From Impatiens glandulifera (taxonomy: Eukaryota > Streptophyta > Magnoliopsida > Ericales > Balsaminaceae), in contig NC_061868.1 in the NCBI RefSeq assembly GCF_907164915.1, positions 21,075,819-21,139,818 on the forward strand: a stretch of 64,000 bases of DNA, written 5' to 3'. The position numbers and the translations under genes are program-made. Of the stretch, positions 47,482 through 61,169 are shown piece after piece. The notes under the pieces are model-generated. The model had not been told where the DNA came from. It did not search any database and was given only the letters and a program-made list of their open reading frames with translations. How positions within the stretch are numbered: the stretch's first letter is position 1; each line of letters opens with the position of its first letter.

Positions 47482-49220
47482 ATTAAAGACTCTACAATTA
47501 AAGAGCAATCCACTTAGTCTCTTGGTTTTTATATTTCATCTATTAAGTGTACTTAAAATATGTACATATTCTAACCTTTTAGTTTCCCTTATTTTTGTCT
47601 AAATTTATACTCTTGTAATTGTAATAACACACAGAAATACATTATTAATCTACATCAAGTTATTGATTACTCATATTTTCTAACTTAGTATTAGAGCCAT
47701 TATTCGGTTAAACAAACCACTATATCCATGGCCTCTTTTTCATCTTTTTTTTACTTCAATCACTCATCTCTTTCACAATCTCACATCCATTGAACTCGAT
47801 CATAAAAACTTTTCTTATTTTGAAATCTAAAATGTTACCTGCCTAAAAGGTTATGGCCTCTATCTATATGCTACTAGAACTAATTCTGCCCCTGAGACCT
47901 TTCTCCAAGCCGATACTACTAACGGATCTAGTTTCTTCACTCCAAATCTTGCTTTTACAATCCAAGAGGTACAAGATCAGATGATTCTTTCCTGGCTTCT
48001 CTCCACTTTTTCAGAATCCATCCTAGCCCAAGTGGTTGGTGAATCATGCACTACATCTAAAGCCCTTTGGTCTACTTTAGAATGCACATTCGCCTCTCAT
48101 GTTCGTCTAATGCAGCTTCGTCTTTAACTTCAGATAGTAAAGAAGGGCTCACTCCCGATGTACGAATATTTATAGAAAATAAAATCAATCATCGATAGTC
48201 TCGCTGGTACTGGGCAAAACATATCTCCATAAGATTTCTTACTTTATGCTTTGGGAGGACTCGGTTCTGAATACGAATCTCTCACTATAGAGGTAACCAC
48301 TCACACCGACCTCATCGCCATCGAAGACCTCCAAGGAATTCTTTTTACACATGAGATTCACCTTTAATCACTCCACTCTAACTCTCAAACTGTTAATCTT
48401 GGTTTTGGATTGAGAAGGATTTCGAAACCATCTCACTTCCAACGATTGCGACTTTCGGTCTCCTTTACGAGTGATTATAGTGTATAAAATGAAACTGTCA
48501 ATAGATTAAGCTCTCATAATTCTAATGGATATCAAATAAATGGGCCTTCAAGTTCATTGAAAATTTCACACTCTAATCGGGCTTCTACTATAGGGTTAGG
48601 GTGTCCTTCTACTAATGGACCTTTTACTTTGGGTCATGGGCCTCGTGGGCCCAATACAAATAAAATATAATATCAATTGTGTGATCGTTTTGGTTATGCG
48701 GTTAATGTTTGTCAATCGGGTCTGTTTTGTAAGATTTGCAACTTTACAGGTCATTTGTTTTAAACTTGTCGACGTCGTTAGAATCAAAATTCAACGACAC
48801 ACTCTACTATGATGGCTACACCTTCTTCTATTTATGACTCGGCCTAGTATCCCGACTATGGTTCTACTGACTATCTCACGGCGAATCTTGACAATTTTAG
48901 TATCTCAACTCCATATAATGGTACATAAACTATTAAATTGGGAGACGATAACCCTCTTCCTATTTTTAATATTGGTCAATAATTCATTCCATGTTCTAAT
49001 TAAAACCTTCATCTATGTAATATATTACATGTCCCATTAATAATAAAAAATCTTTTAAGTGTTTTCAAATTTTTTGTCTATAATAATATCTTTTTTGAAT
49101 TTCTTCCAAATTATTGTATTGTCAAGTATCATGTCACGAAGAGTGAACTCCTTCGCGACACACTTAAAATGGGCTATATCGCCTAAACTCAATCATCAAC
49201 ATGATGATATTAACATGAAA
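47482..49220 (+). mobile_element. CopE1: truncated Copia element (5' LTR, gag, protease)
   Basis: A 5' LTR of about 200 bp (47,482-47,684) is followed by an eroded primer site TAGTATTAGAGCC at 47,686. gag remnants run from about 47,730 (LDHKNF, GLGSEYESLT) with a knuckle-like CKICNFTGH near 48,735. A protease-like DYGSTDYLTANLDNF (normally DSGAT) starts near 48,850. The end at 49,220 is cut by repeat X'. Numerous stops, most shared with CopE2, so it was dead before the duplication. Confidence 0.75.
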
Positions 49221-49880
49221 AAAAATTAGTTCACATCTAAAAAAATCATTAGTCTTATGATCATGAGACTAGTCATCATTGATTCTAGACATTTATTTTA
49301 TATTATTTGATTTTAACAAATAAATAATAATTTTATAAGTAGGTAGTATAGTCAATTACCAAAATAAAATTATGAATTATTTATTAAGAGAACAAATATT
49401 GAAGTGTCCAGCAATAATGAATAATTGTTTTATGACATCAATCATAAATGACTTACTACTATTTAAATATCACAAACTTTTTTTTTATGTATTAATAAGT
49501 GTTATTAAATAGTAAATATATAAAAAAGAGTTCACATAAAATGTATAAACAAAAGAAAATGTCATATTAATTTTTAAAACAATAAATTTAAATATATTAT
49601 GTGAAAAAGAAACTCATTTAAGTATCATTTAATCATCTCACTTTATATACTCAGTTAAAATTTGGGTGCACACTAATTCAAGTCTTCATTGTCATGAGTT
49701 TGAGATTTAAACCAGTATAATTAAAAAAAAGTATATCAACACTAGTTTTAGATGGGGCTTTAATGAGTGGTTATACATGTGAAATGACTGTAGGTCTAAA
49801 ACTAGGCTCAAAGTTTCATTAATTTTTTATAGTTACTATTTGGGCTGCATCGAAATAAGCCCATAAAAATATTATATCCC
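49221..49880. repeat. Repeat X', right copy
   Basis: Direct repeat of 44,862-45,520. It interrupts CopE1 just after its protease region. X and X' thus bracket the right part of duplication copy 1. Confidence 0.8.
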
Positions 49881-51186
49881 TAACATAAGTGGGTTTTGAC
49901 ACACGCGTATTCGTGACATTAGTCGTTTTCAACCTTTAAACTGCAATACGCTATTTCAAATAAATGTAGTATGCCGTAAATAAAAATATGATTGAAAGCT
50001 TCTCTTTTAAACAATAAAAGGCACGTGTATGAGCTAAAACGACGAAATTTTATTTGGAGTATATCTTGCATTCAACTTGTGCATATATATATATATAAAA
50101 CTCCTCTAAATAAATAAAATTTAGAAGAAGACGTTACGATATGAATCAAGTTACTTATGTAGAGAGTAAAGGGGTCTCTATTCTATAAATGGCAGCGTCG
50201 GCGCGAGGTTGATGACCAGATGTCTATCGGTAATCCCTATTTCTTCCCCTTCCTTTTTTATTTTCATTTTGAGCCAAAAATAACTTTAATCCATAACAAT
50301 GTGATTTGTTAATGGTTTATGTCAAGGATTAGCTATGATATAAGGTCTCGCTTATTGTGCGTATATATAATTTTTTTCTCTAAATAAATAATATTTTTTT
50401 TGATATATTATCATGATTCTAATTCTAAAAAGATGGAATATCGATTTTATTTATTTATATATATAGTGGTCGTGATCAAGATTTCAATAGTCAACCACAT
50501 GACGACGATTTCTATAGTCAACAACATGACCATTCAATATAGAATGTTACAAATGTTGATAGTAATGTCTATTAGTAAACTTACTTCTCCCTCATTCCTA
50601 TTTTGTTTTTCATTTTAAAGCAAAAAATGAAGCCAATTGGGATAGATTAGTTATTTACCAACATGGAAGGACTAGCTTTGATTTAAAAACAGTTTATTTA
50701 AATTAGATCTTGCATTTACTTTATATATATATATATATATAAAAAATTAGAAAGTTCTTTAGTCAAATTTCAATTTTTTTTATTTAAATATATTTTAAAA
50801 TTTTATTTTATGTTTGAGTTCAAAGGATTTGGTTTGGAAGAGTTAGATCCAAAGTTTGTAGATTTATTTTTTTAATCTTTTTTAACATGTTTATTTAAAA
50901 GGTTACAAGGGTTGGTAATTTTGAAGACTTGGAGATTTGTTTTAGTATAAAACTTAAATGGTTTTAATATATAATAACAAAATAAAAAAAATATAAAATA
51001 AATATAATTTAAGATTTTGGTTAATAAATTAAGTAATATGACGAGATAAGATATATTTTTAAATTTAGTTATTTAAATAACTCAAACCTCTTTAATTTGT
51101 TATTGTGATGAATCTCCTCGTTTAGTTTGATACTATTTAGGTTAATATATTGTATATCTTATTATATTTTATTCTCTAAAAATTTT
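49881..51186. other. AT-rich spacer before duplication copy 2
   Basis: Mostly AT-rich. Near 50,225-50,290 and 50,565-50,640 two diverged, similar stretches (ATTCCTATTTTG and CCTATTTCTTCCCC contexts) hint at an old local duplication. No gene or terminal repeat supported. Confidence 0.4.
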
Positions 51187-51558
51187 TTGAATTAAAATGG
51201 TCTTTGATTTAAATGATTAATTTATAGTTATAAAAACCAAAAATCATTTAATTTATTACTGTAATTAAAAGTCATTTATTAAATTTAAAATATGCATTAA
51301 ATTTATATTATATATATATATATATATATATTATAAATATGATAATTTAAAATATGATTTAAAATATATTTTTTATCTTGTTAATCTATTGTTGTCTCTT
51401 AAACTTGTCCCAACAAATTTATAACTCCTAAAATGGTTTTTTGCGTATATATGTTGCTCATAAATTAAAGATTTTGTAGATTTGTTTAAAAAAATGTATA
51501 TTGAGGAACATAAATAGAAAATAGACATGTTAAAACGATTCTGCAAAATATTTCATTA

Positions 51559-52281
<723 letters not shown>

Positions 52282-52984
52282 TCTTGTTATCTCCACATTT
52301 ATATAAAATATAAATGTATTTATTTCTCAAAATCAATCAATAATTATACTTACACACAATTGCAACTATAAACTAATTAAAAATATTGTTTCTAAATAAT
52401 CATTTTGTCAATCCTCATAAAAAGAACATAATAATATGTACAGTTTAAGGTTATTTGCAAATTTATTTTTAAAAATTGTTTAAGAGTTTAAGTTATAAAT
52501 AATATTATTTAAGTGTGTATTTATGTATTAAGTTAAAAAATAATAGGAAAAGAAACATCAAAACATAACAAACCATATTCTTCCTGCATAACATTTATAA
52601 ATATATGTTAAATTTAAATTAGCATCTTCACCAATTAATTATGAATAATATTAATTAATCATATATAATTTTTACATTTTAAACTTTTAAACTTTGCAAA
52701 TTATTCCAACGTAGATTTCCGTGCGATTAGAAAAATATAAACCAAAAACATTTAATTAACAAATTATAATAATATATATAATATAATTTTTTTAATAAAT
52801 CACGAATAATACATTCAAATAAAACACTATTATTTCACATTTTATTCATTTCCATAAAACAACTCATCTTCTCACATAATTTTTTTCTCAATGAACCTCT
52901 TATCTATTTACTATTTGTTCATATTTTTTTAACCACTATAAATTGTTACAAGCCTATTATCCATCGGAAAACTACATCTCAATC

Positions 52985-53478
52985 ACACATAGTTAAAGTG
53001 TTATACTTGTTTTTGTTATGTTGCATATTCGAAACATACATATATCATTTTTCATTTTATTTTTAACCGTTTTAAATTTATGGGTGGGTCAACCCATAAT
53101 CCGAACCAAGTATTAATTTAGTCTCACATATATATCCAAATTAACTACAACACTCGACCCATCCATCCAGACTTTAAAATTAAGCATCAATATATATATA
53201 TATATATTAATTAGATAAAAATTGAACTTATATCGTTAATAATGTCCCGCGATCATCAAATTTAGTTAGCCTAGTTTGTTAAAGAGTTGTACTTGTTTTT
53301 GTTAGGTTTCAAGTTTGAAATATACCTATAACATTTTTAATCATTTTAAGTTTATGGGCAGGTCTACCCACAATTCGACTCGAATATCCATTTACTCTCA
53401 CATATATATCTTAATTAACTACAGGTCACGACCCTCTCAATCTAGATATTTTGAAATTAAGCATCATTATGTATATAT
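52985..53478 (+). repeat. SINE-like pair in copy 2
   Basis: Counterparts of units a (52,985-53,205) and b (53,262-53,478) described in copy 1, with the same box-B-like motifs and ATTAAGCATCA tails. Confidence 0.5.
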
Positions 53479-54140
53479 AGTGATGGGAAGTTGAGTATAA
53501 AATCCTTTACCAATTAAACATTTTAATAAAAAATTTATTTTGAAAAAATAAATAGTAGTCTTCAACATAACATGGTTATACGTGACAATAATTAAAATTT
53601 TCAATTAATATATTCAATTATTCAAATAAAAAATTAATAAAATGTTTCAAAGTTAAATTTAGTATTTTTAATATATATATTTTTAATCTTGAAAACTAAT
53701 TCAACTAAATATATTTTTAATAATAAAATTTTAAATAAGATTCTTATCACTTGATCTAGTAATTCAATTTTACTATACATTAATTAAAAGATAAATATTG
53801 TACTCTTGATAAAATTCAATTTTTCTTATCAAACATAGTGAAATATCTAATTTTAAATAAATTTAACTGAATATTTTTACTTAAAAATAAAATCAAAATG
53901 ATTATTACTGGCGGCACAGGCTAGCCATTCTAAAACATAAATTCGAATAAAAAAACTTTAAGTAGTTGATTTCAAAATAATTTACAAAATAGTTTGTTTT
54001 AAGAAAAAATTTAATTAATTATCTATCCTCTTCTCTTTTGCATTAAATTTGAATCCATCAAAAAAATAAAGTGTTTTGAAGCAAAATCTCAACTTACTAT
54101 CCTTCTTTTTCACGTTATTCTCTAACCCACGAGCTTGCCC

Positions 54141-54150
54141 TATAAATATA
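54141..54150 (+). promoter_or_regulatory. TATA box of the ASG1-like gene, copy 2
   Basis: TATAAATATA lies 74 bp before the ATG at 54,215. The copy-1 equivalent is mutated. Confidence 0.55.
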
Positions 54151-54214
54151 GCAAGGAATATATGTTTTAAGCATATGTAGATCAGAGATAACAAAGAGAA
54201 ATATATTTGCTCTA

Positions 54215-55881
54215 ATGGAGGATGGAATAGAGTCTTCAAACATGACAGTGGTATACAATTATAAATATCATTTGTCCACACTTCTTTTTATTTTAGTATT
54301 TAATAAATATATTTACTTTTTTTGGAGGGCTCTGGACATAACATGGAATTGGATATCAATGAACTACATTTCTTGGAAAGGTTCGAAATGCCTAAATCAA
54401 CCCAAGAAAAGTATAAAGCTACCAATTTTCCAATAATATTGCTCAAGATTGGCACTTGGGATGTGAGAGTTTTTGTTGGATCACAAAATCTTGTTCTCCA
54501 TTGACTATGTTGTTGTGTTTAGTTATATTTGCTTTCTTCTAAACTATTTACAATTTTTTGACAATTTGTTATAATAGTTATTGGGTTAAAACAAAATATT
54601 GACTCCCGTTAAGTGGTTGATCATATAATCCTTTTTGAAATAATATTTGGAATTGCACTAATACTAATTAACTTAAATTAATGATTATGCAGAAAGTTTT
54701 AAGATACGAAGGTGAGTTGAAGGCCAAATGTTACTATTCAAATAAGAAAATCGTGTGGGAAATTTTGGAAAATAACTTAAAAAGTAAGATGGAGATTCAT
54801 TTTAGTGACATCGATGCAATGAGGGCCACTATGATTGAGAATCAACCTGGAACTTTAGAATTATTGGTTAGAGCTACCATTCCATTCTTTATTTTTTAAT
54901 ATGCTCCATTTGATAGTTTAATTAATTATCACAATGAATTATCAAAATAAATCTAAACATGAAAATTGATTTTATTGATAAGGTGAGATTTTATGATAAG
55001 ATGCCTTTTATTTTTTAGTTGAACAAATCTCCTCTATTCTTTCGAGAGCGTGATCCAGTACCGATGAGGAAAACAGTTTGGGACGAGTCATTTGATTTCA
55101 CACAAGGTCAAGCATCCATTTTCAAGTAAATTTAGTTCTCATCAAAAAAAAAACAAATGTACCTTATACCAAGAATAGTGTAACAAAAGTGGAATGATGT
55201 CTCATTTCATATTTGTTATACATATTTAATATCAACTTATTATTTCATAGTCAAAGATTGAGCTTCAAATCCCATGCAAAATTGGGTCAATTAAGATACA
55301 TAAATTTTATCTTTATCAAATTTTGTTTTCTAGGATTCATCATGTCACGTTTCCTCCTGGCGCACTTGATAAAAACTATGAGACACTCTTGCAAAGTGAT
55401 TCTCGTTTAATGGATATTAGTAAAAATGTGTTTCCCGTGATAGAATTTCCGTACTTCCAACCCAACAATTCGAATACTTCTAACATCCAATTTGGTATGA
55501 GAATATTGTCCCAATCTCTATCCTCTCTAGAGGTGTCACATCCATTGCCCCAAATGTTACCTCCACAATATGACCAGACCAACTACAACCTACCTTCGAT
55601 GCATTCGAACACTATTCAGATGCATGATCACCCGAACTCTATTCAGATACATGACTCATCATTACAAAATCCAGGTAACTTATTACTCATATATGCAATA
55701 AACAGATGATTTGCTTATTTTGTTTCATTTATTAGTTGTAGGTATGCATTACAATCAAATGAACAATGTTTCCACTGTCAACAATTTCGGTCATACAATA
55801 GAAACATATGGTGCACCTAACACCCTACCAATGAACGACCAAATTCCATTCATGTCAAATGTTATTCCTTCTATACTATAG
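54215..55881 (+). CDS. ASG1-like plant protein, copy 2 (six exons)
   Basis: Proposed exons are 54,215-54,250, 54,328-54,462, 54,693-54,866, 55,019-55,125, 55,334-55,674 and 55,742-55,881. All introns are GT-AG and the joined frame is open for 310 residues. Exon 2 gives ATNFPIILLKIGTWD, exon 3 LRYEGELKAKCYYSNKKIVW and KMEIHFSDIDAMRATM, exon 4 PLFFRERDPVPMRKTVW and DFTQGQAS, and exon 5 FPPGALDKNYETLLQSDSRL. From memory these are hallmark motifs of a plant family that includes Arabidopsis ASG1 (ALTERED SEED GERMINATION 1), linked to stress and germination; molecular function is not established. Family members are longer. The TAG at 55,879 truncates the C-terminus relative to copy 1. An alternative frame beyond it reads EQHLFSDESPVVDF, which looks coding and suggests a frameshift shared by both copies. 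It may be a young pseudogene. Confidence 0.65.
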
Positions 55882-57502
55882 GAAAATGTACAATTCTATG
55901 GCACAGTATACAACAACGATAAAATACTACAAACATTGAGCAACACCTATTCAGTGACGAGTCACCAGTGGTAGACTTCAGTGACAATTCACTTCTTCAC
56001 AATCAAGCGTCTCACAACCAAGACGGTGATCATGTTCCTCATGAACATTTTAACCATTAATTCCCTCAGACAATGACGTGATTAAGGATACAACATTTGT
56101 AGTACAATAACATCTAATATTAAATATTTCATAATAATATAACTTTATTATCGTTTATAAAGATACCCGACTTTGATATGATTATATATATATATATGAA
56201 TTTTATAAATTGTAAGTCAATAATTATATATACTATATATAATATAATATCTATATTTTCAATGTTAATTTTGAGATGGATCGATGAAATTTAGTTTACT
56301 CAAATATTTTGTGTGTTTGTATATATTAATATTTTTCATTTAAAAATGATATATTATTTATGAATTATAAAATTATAGAAATGTCTTAAATAGTATTGAA
56401 GCATAACAAATTAATTGTGATTACATTTTGGACTCAATGAAATAAATTAGACAGCATTATGTTTTTTTTTTATTTGACATTTTTCTTTTATTTAAGTAGT
56501 ATATTTTTTTGTTCTTCAGTGACTTTTATATTAAATGAATTTTAACAAAAAAAAAAGTTCCAAATACAATGGTCAAAAATATTCTTTATAATTAAAAGAA
56601 ATGTCACAGTTGTACATTATTCACATTCATTTGTTTTGAAATAGATAATCAACTGTTGCATTATTTGTTCTCTCCCATGATGTGTTAGCTCTATTATACA
56701 TAAAGTATTGTTTGTTTTGGATGTATTCTCAATATAATTAGTTGTTCCAAAATTTGTTTTGTAACTAAATTGTTCTTCCAATAAATTATAAAATTAACTT
56801 GTTCTTTTAAAAAGTTTTTGAAATTTATCTTTAATCTAGAGACCATTTTACATGTATCTTTTAATACTATTTTTGATTATACACTACAAACATAATACTC
56901 ATTTGCAACAGGTGCACTATAACTATCTTTGCATTAAAATCGGTCTTTAGCATTTTTCTTAGACTATACACAATCGGAAAGTATGAGAAGCAAACAACCC
57001 ATCGATGATTGAAAGTATTATTCAGACTATAAAAATCCGAGACGAAAAAAAAGATTCGGCTAAATTGATGCCGGGTCGAAAAAAACGCAACATTAACTCA
57101 AAACTATGTGATGAAAAGGAAAACAAGGCACACTCCGATACTAAAAAGGCCATTGTAGGAAAAAAATTTTGTAAGACAAATTAAGTTTATTTTTAACTTC
57201 TAGATATTGAGATATAGAAATGGAAAAAATGGAAACCACTTAAACTACCTCCTAAATAACTTAATGAGTTAAGAGATAAATTTTTTATATAAGGAATTTT
57301 GATCTTTTCAAATAAACTTACAACCTCAAACAAGCTCTCAAACCTTTCAAACTTAAAAATAATACCACCTTCAAATTTTAGTCTCCATTATTATTAAACA
57401 TATATTAATTATAGTATTTCAAACAAAATGACAATTAATATTTACCAACTTATGTTTAAATATATTTTATTTTGTATATCTTATAGTACTCTTACCAAAC
57501 TC
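55882..57502. other. Spacer downstream of the ASG1-like gene, copy 2
   Basis: Contains the out-of-frame EQHLFSDES segment (55,940-56,060), then AT-rich sequence matching 45,953-47,481. No further gene supported. Confidence 0.6.
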
Positions 57503-58828
57503 CCTATTAAAGACTCTACAATTAAAGAGCAATCCACTTAGTCTCTTGGTTTTTATATTTCATCTATTAAGTGTAATTAAAATCTGTACATATTCTAACC
57601 TTTTAGTTAACCTTATTTTTGTCTAAATTCATACTCTTGTAATTGTAATAACACACAGAAATACATTATTAATCTACATCAAGTTATTGATTACTCATCT
57701 TTTCTAACTTAGTATTAGAGCCATTATTCGGTTAAACAAACCTCTATATCCATTGCCTCTTTTTCATCTTTTTCTTACTTCAACCACTCATCTCTTTCAC
57801 AATCTCACATCCATTAAACTCGATCATAAAAACTTTTCTTATTTGGAAATCTCAAATCTTACCTACCTAAAAGGTTATGACCTCTATCTATATGTTACTA
57901 GAACTAATTCTGCCTCTGAGACCTTTCTCCAAGCCGATACTACTAACGGATCTAGTTTCTTCACTCCAAATCTTGCTTTTACAATCCAAGAGGTACAAGA
58001 TCAGAAGATTCTTTCCTGGCTTCTCTCCACTTTTTCAGAATCCATCCTAGCCCAAGTGGTTGGTGAATCATGCACTACATCTAAAGCCCTTTGATCTACT
58101 TTAGAATGCACATTCGCCTCTCAAGTTTGTCTAATGCAGCTTCGTCTTTAACTTCAGATAGTAAAGAAGGGCTCACTCCCGATGGCCGAATATTTATAGA
58201 AAATAAAATCAATCATCAATAGTCTCGCTGGTGCTGGGAAAAACATATCTCCATAAGATTTCTTACTTTATGCTTTGGGAGGACTCGGTTGTGAATACGA
58301 ATCTCTCACTATAGAGGTAACCACTCACACCGACCTCATCGTCATCGAAGACCTCCAAGGAATTCTTTTTACACATGAGATTCACCTTTAATCACTCCAC
58401 TCTAACTCTCAAACTGCTAATCTTGGTTTTGGATCGAGAAGGATTTCGAAACCATCTCACTTCCAACGATTGCAACTTTCAGTCTCCTTTCCGAGTGAAT
58501 ATAGTGTATAAAATGAAACTGTCAATAGATTAAGCTCCCATAATTCTAATGTATATCAAATAAATGGGCCTTCAAGTTCATTGAAAATTTCACACTCTAA
58601 TCGGGCTTCTACTGTAGGGTTAGGGTGTCCTTCTACTAATGGACCTTTTACTTTGGGTCATGGGGCTCGTGGGCCCAATAGAAATAAAATATAATGTCAA
58701 TTGTGTGATCGTTTTGGTTATGCGGTTAATGTTTGTCAATCGGGTCTATTTTGTAAGATTTGCAACTTTACAGGTCATTCATTTGAAACTTGCCGACGTC
58801 GTCAGAATCAAAATTCAACGACACACTC
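57503..58828 (+). mobile_element. CopE2: Copia 5' LTR and gag remnant
   Basis: LTR of about 205 bp (57,503-57,709), eroded primer site TAGTATTAGAGCC near 57,710, then gag remnants. These read LTSIKLDHKNFSYLEISN, FTIQEVQDQKILSWLLSTFS, LLYALGGLGCEYESL and a knuckle CKICNFTGHSFETC. The same stop codons as CopE1 occur at several positions. Cut at 58,829 by the gypsy LTR. Confidence 0.75.
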
Positions 58829-60767
58829 TGTACGCGTTTAAAAACGTTTGCCCCAAAAATGATTTTCTTGACTTTTAAGAAATAAATATAACATATAAAA
58901 ATCTCTTAAACAAAATTGAAATTAAATCAAATTGGTGAATTGTTTAAAAACAAGTTTGTGACCAAAGAGTCGCCACCTAAATTTTTATAAAACTAGGAAA
59001 ATAAATTATTTGGCATGTAAAACAATAACGCCTTTGAAAAAGAAATTCTTTAAAGGTTTGGTGCTTGGTTACACGTGAAAAAGGGCTTTTGGCGCTATGT
59101 CTCACATGCCTGTTAAAAAACAGTCTCTACTTTAACAATTTTGGCCCTTAAAAAAATTATTATTATACTTTACATTTTAGACATTTTGGATCCTACCATA
59201 CTACATCTTAATGCTAAGGATTATAAAATAAAATAAAAATAAAAAATAAAATAAAATAAAAGCAGATTGCTTCTTTGCTTTGGTTTTGGTTTTAAAGAAA
59301 TTTTAGGTCAATGAACTTTATATACATTAAGTTTTTTTTTATTTTGATTACATATTTACAACAAGAAAAGTAAAACTCCTAAACACCTATCAAAATAGAA
59401 AGCTTAAAGAAACAATATATGGAATTAAAAAAAAGAAAAGCAAAAAAAGATTGAAATTCAAATTCAAGAAGAAAAAAAAAGACAAAAGAGCTTACAATAG
59501 GGCTGCTCTTTTGATTTTAAGGGTGGTATTTAATCTAAGATTTCCTAAGCAAATCTTGTGACCAACTTAACAAGAGTGGTGTTTGCTTAGAATTTTCAAG
59601 CAACCTAGAGAGAGAAAGGTGAAGGTGAAGGTCCAAAGTTGAAGTCCCTTTGCTAGGGTGTTAAGAGGGGTATTTATAGGCAAAGCTATGAAACCCTAGG
59701 GCCCAAAGGCCCATTTAACAAACTTGACCGTTGGAAAGAAAACTATTTTAAACATTTACAAATGTTTAAAATAATGGAGCAATCTCCACTTGACATGTCA
59801 CTAAATCAAGTTTTCAATCCAATGGGATTTAATATTTATTTAATAATGATGTATTACTTGGTCATTTTAATTTTATAATTAAAAAAATAACCAAGTCTTC
59901 AATCTTTTCTTCTACGTTGAAACTTTCTCTCTTGCCACTTTCTCCTCTTTTTTAGCAACTTCTTTTATTTTCTTTTGACCGCACATGATAGAATCGTCAT
60001 TTCAAGATTTGTGGTTGTCACCAACAAGAAGATGACCGTTGCCTTCACCTAACTCTTTTAACATTTGATTTCATGGGTCGAATCTTGGGCATGGGTCGGT
60101 CCATTAGTCGGGTGACCGGTCGGATCCGTCAATTGGATCCTTTCCTTGGCCTTACTTTGGGTTGATTTGTCTTTGATTTGGATCTTCCTATCTCTATTCA
60201 CAAATCTGATCTGGATCTTGCATGTGGATCTTGGATTAACCCATTTCCCTTTATCCTACAAAAGAAATAATATTAAAACAAATAATTAAAAAAAAGCAAT
60301 TGTATTATTATTAATTATTCCTATTTCTAAGGAACAATTATAATTATAATAAAATACTAACTAACTTAATCAAATTGCAAAATCTATTCTAACTAATCTA
60401 ACAAACTAATCTAATTAAAAGAAAACAAAATATACCTAACGAATTTTTATAAAAAACGCTAATATATATTTTGTAAATAATTTTTTTAATTTTTATTTTT
60501 TATAAATACCCAAGGTAATTTATTAAATAAAACCTTGAATATTTTAAGTATAATAACTTCTCTAAGTGTTGTAACATAGACAAATTACTACCTTAACTTT
60601 ATTTAGGAATCCAAAATCAATTATTTTCAAAAACTCAATTGTTCTAAAAATAATCGTCTTTAATATAAATCATGCAATGAGTCCGTAAATGAATTCGAGA
60701 AAATTTTAGACTCAGATTTATGAAAAGCATAAACTATAAAATTAGGTGTGAAAAATGAGTGTCTACA
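58829..60767 (-). repeat. 3' LTR of the gypsy-like element, 1.94 kb
   Basis: Plus-strand ends TGTACGCG...GTGTCTACA. On the minus strand a TATA box CCTATAAATACCCC lies at about 59,666-59,680, followed by a pyrimidine-rich leader (CACCTTTCTCTCTCTAGG). Confidence 0.75.
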
Positions 60768-60783
60768 GAATGCCCCTCTTGGA
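60768..60783 (-). other. Polypurine tract of the gypsy-like element
   Basis: The minus strand reads CCAAGAGGGGCATTC immediately before LTR start TGTAGACACTC. Confidence 0.75.
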
Positions 60784-61169
60784 CAAAATTTGTAGAAAAC
60801 ACTCGGTTTAGAAAAATGCATGTCCAAGCTTGAAAATAGGCACTGCGTTTTGAAAACACCCAATTTATAGTTTATTTTGGCTTCCTTGAATGAAAAGAGA
60901 ACAAACCTGACGAGTCTCTCAAGAGACCCGTGTAATTTACCCTTCATTCTTCAAAGTCGGTTTATCATCCACTCGTTGACGATTCACCTTTGTTTAGAAT
61001 ATGCATCGCTCCTGGTTTATCGATCGTGTAGATCGAGCCTGGTGGTTTCGACCATATTTCTACACACCTCGCCTAGTCTTTGGATTGTACATGAGTACAC
61101 ATCTTGACTCAGTTTGCTGATTGTGTTTATTGTTTATTACTCTTTTCATTAAGCAATTTAATAGTCATT

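Larger units (their letters stand above)
45527..49220 (+). repeat. Segmental duplication, copy 1, right part
   Basis: Matches 55,553-58,828 up to 48,811: the 3' part of the ASG1-like gene, about 1.5 kb of AT-rich spacer and the 5' part of a Copia element. Past 48,811 copy 1 continues uninterrupted while copy 2 is cut by the gypsy LTR. Between 45,953 and 47,480 I see no gene. Confidence 0.9.

Noticed and set aside
44862..49880. A single LTR retrotransposon with X and X' as its LTRs
   Set aside because: Ends are not TG...CA, no primer site or PPT adjoins them, and the interior is the duplicated gene region plus a different element.
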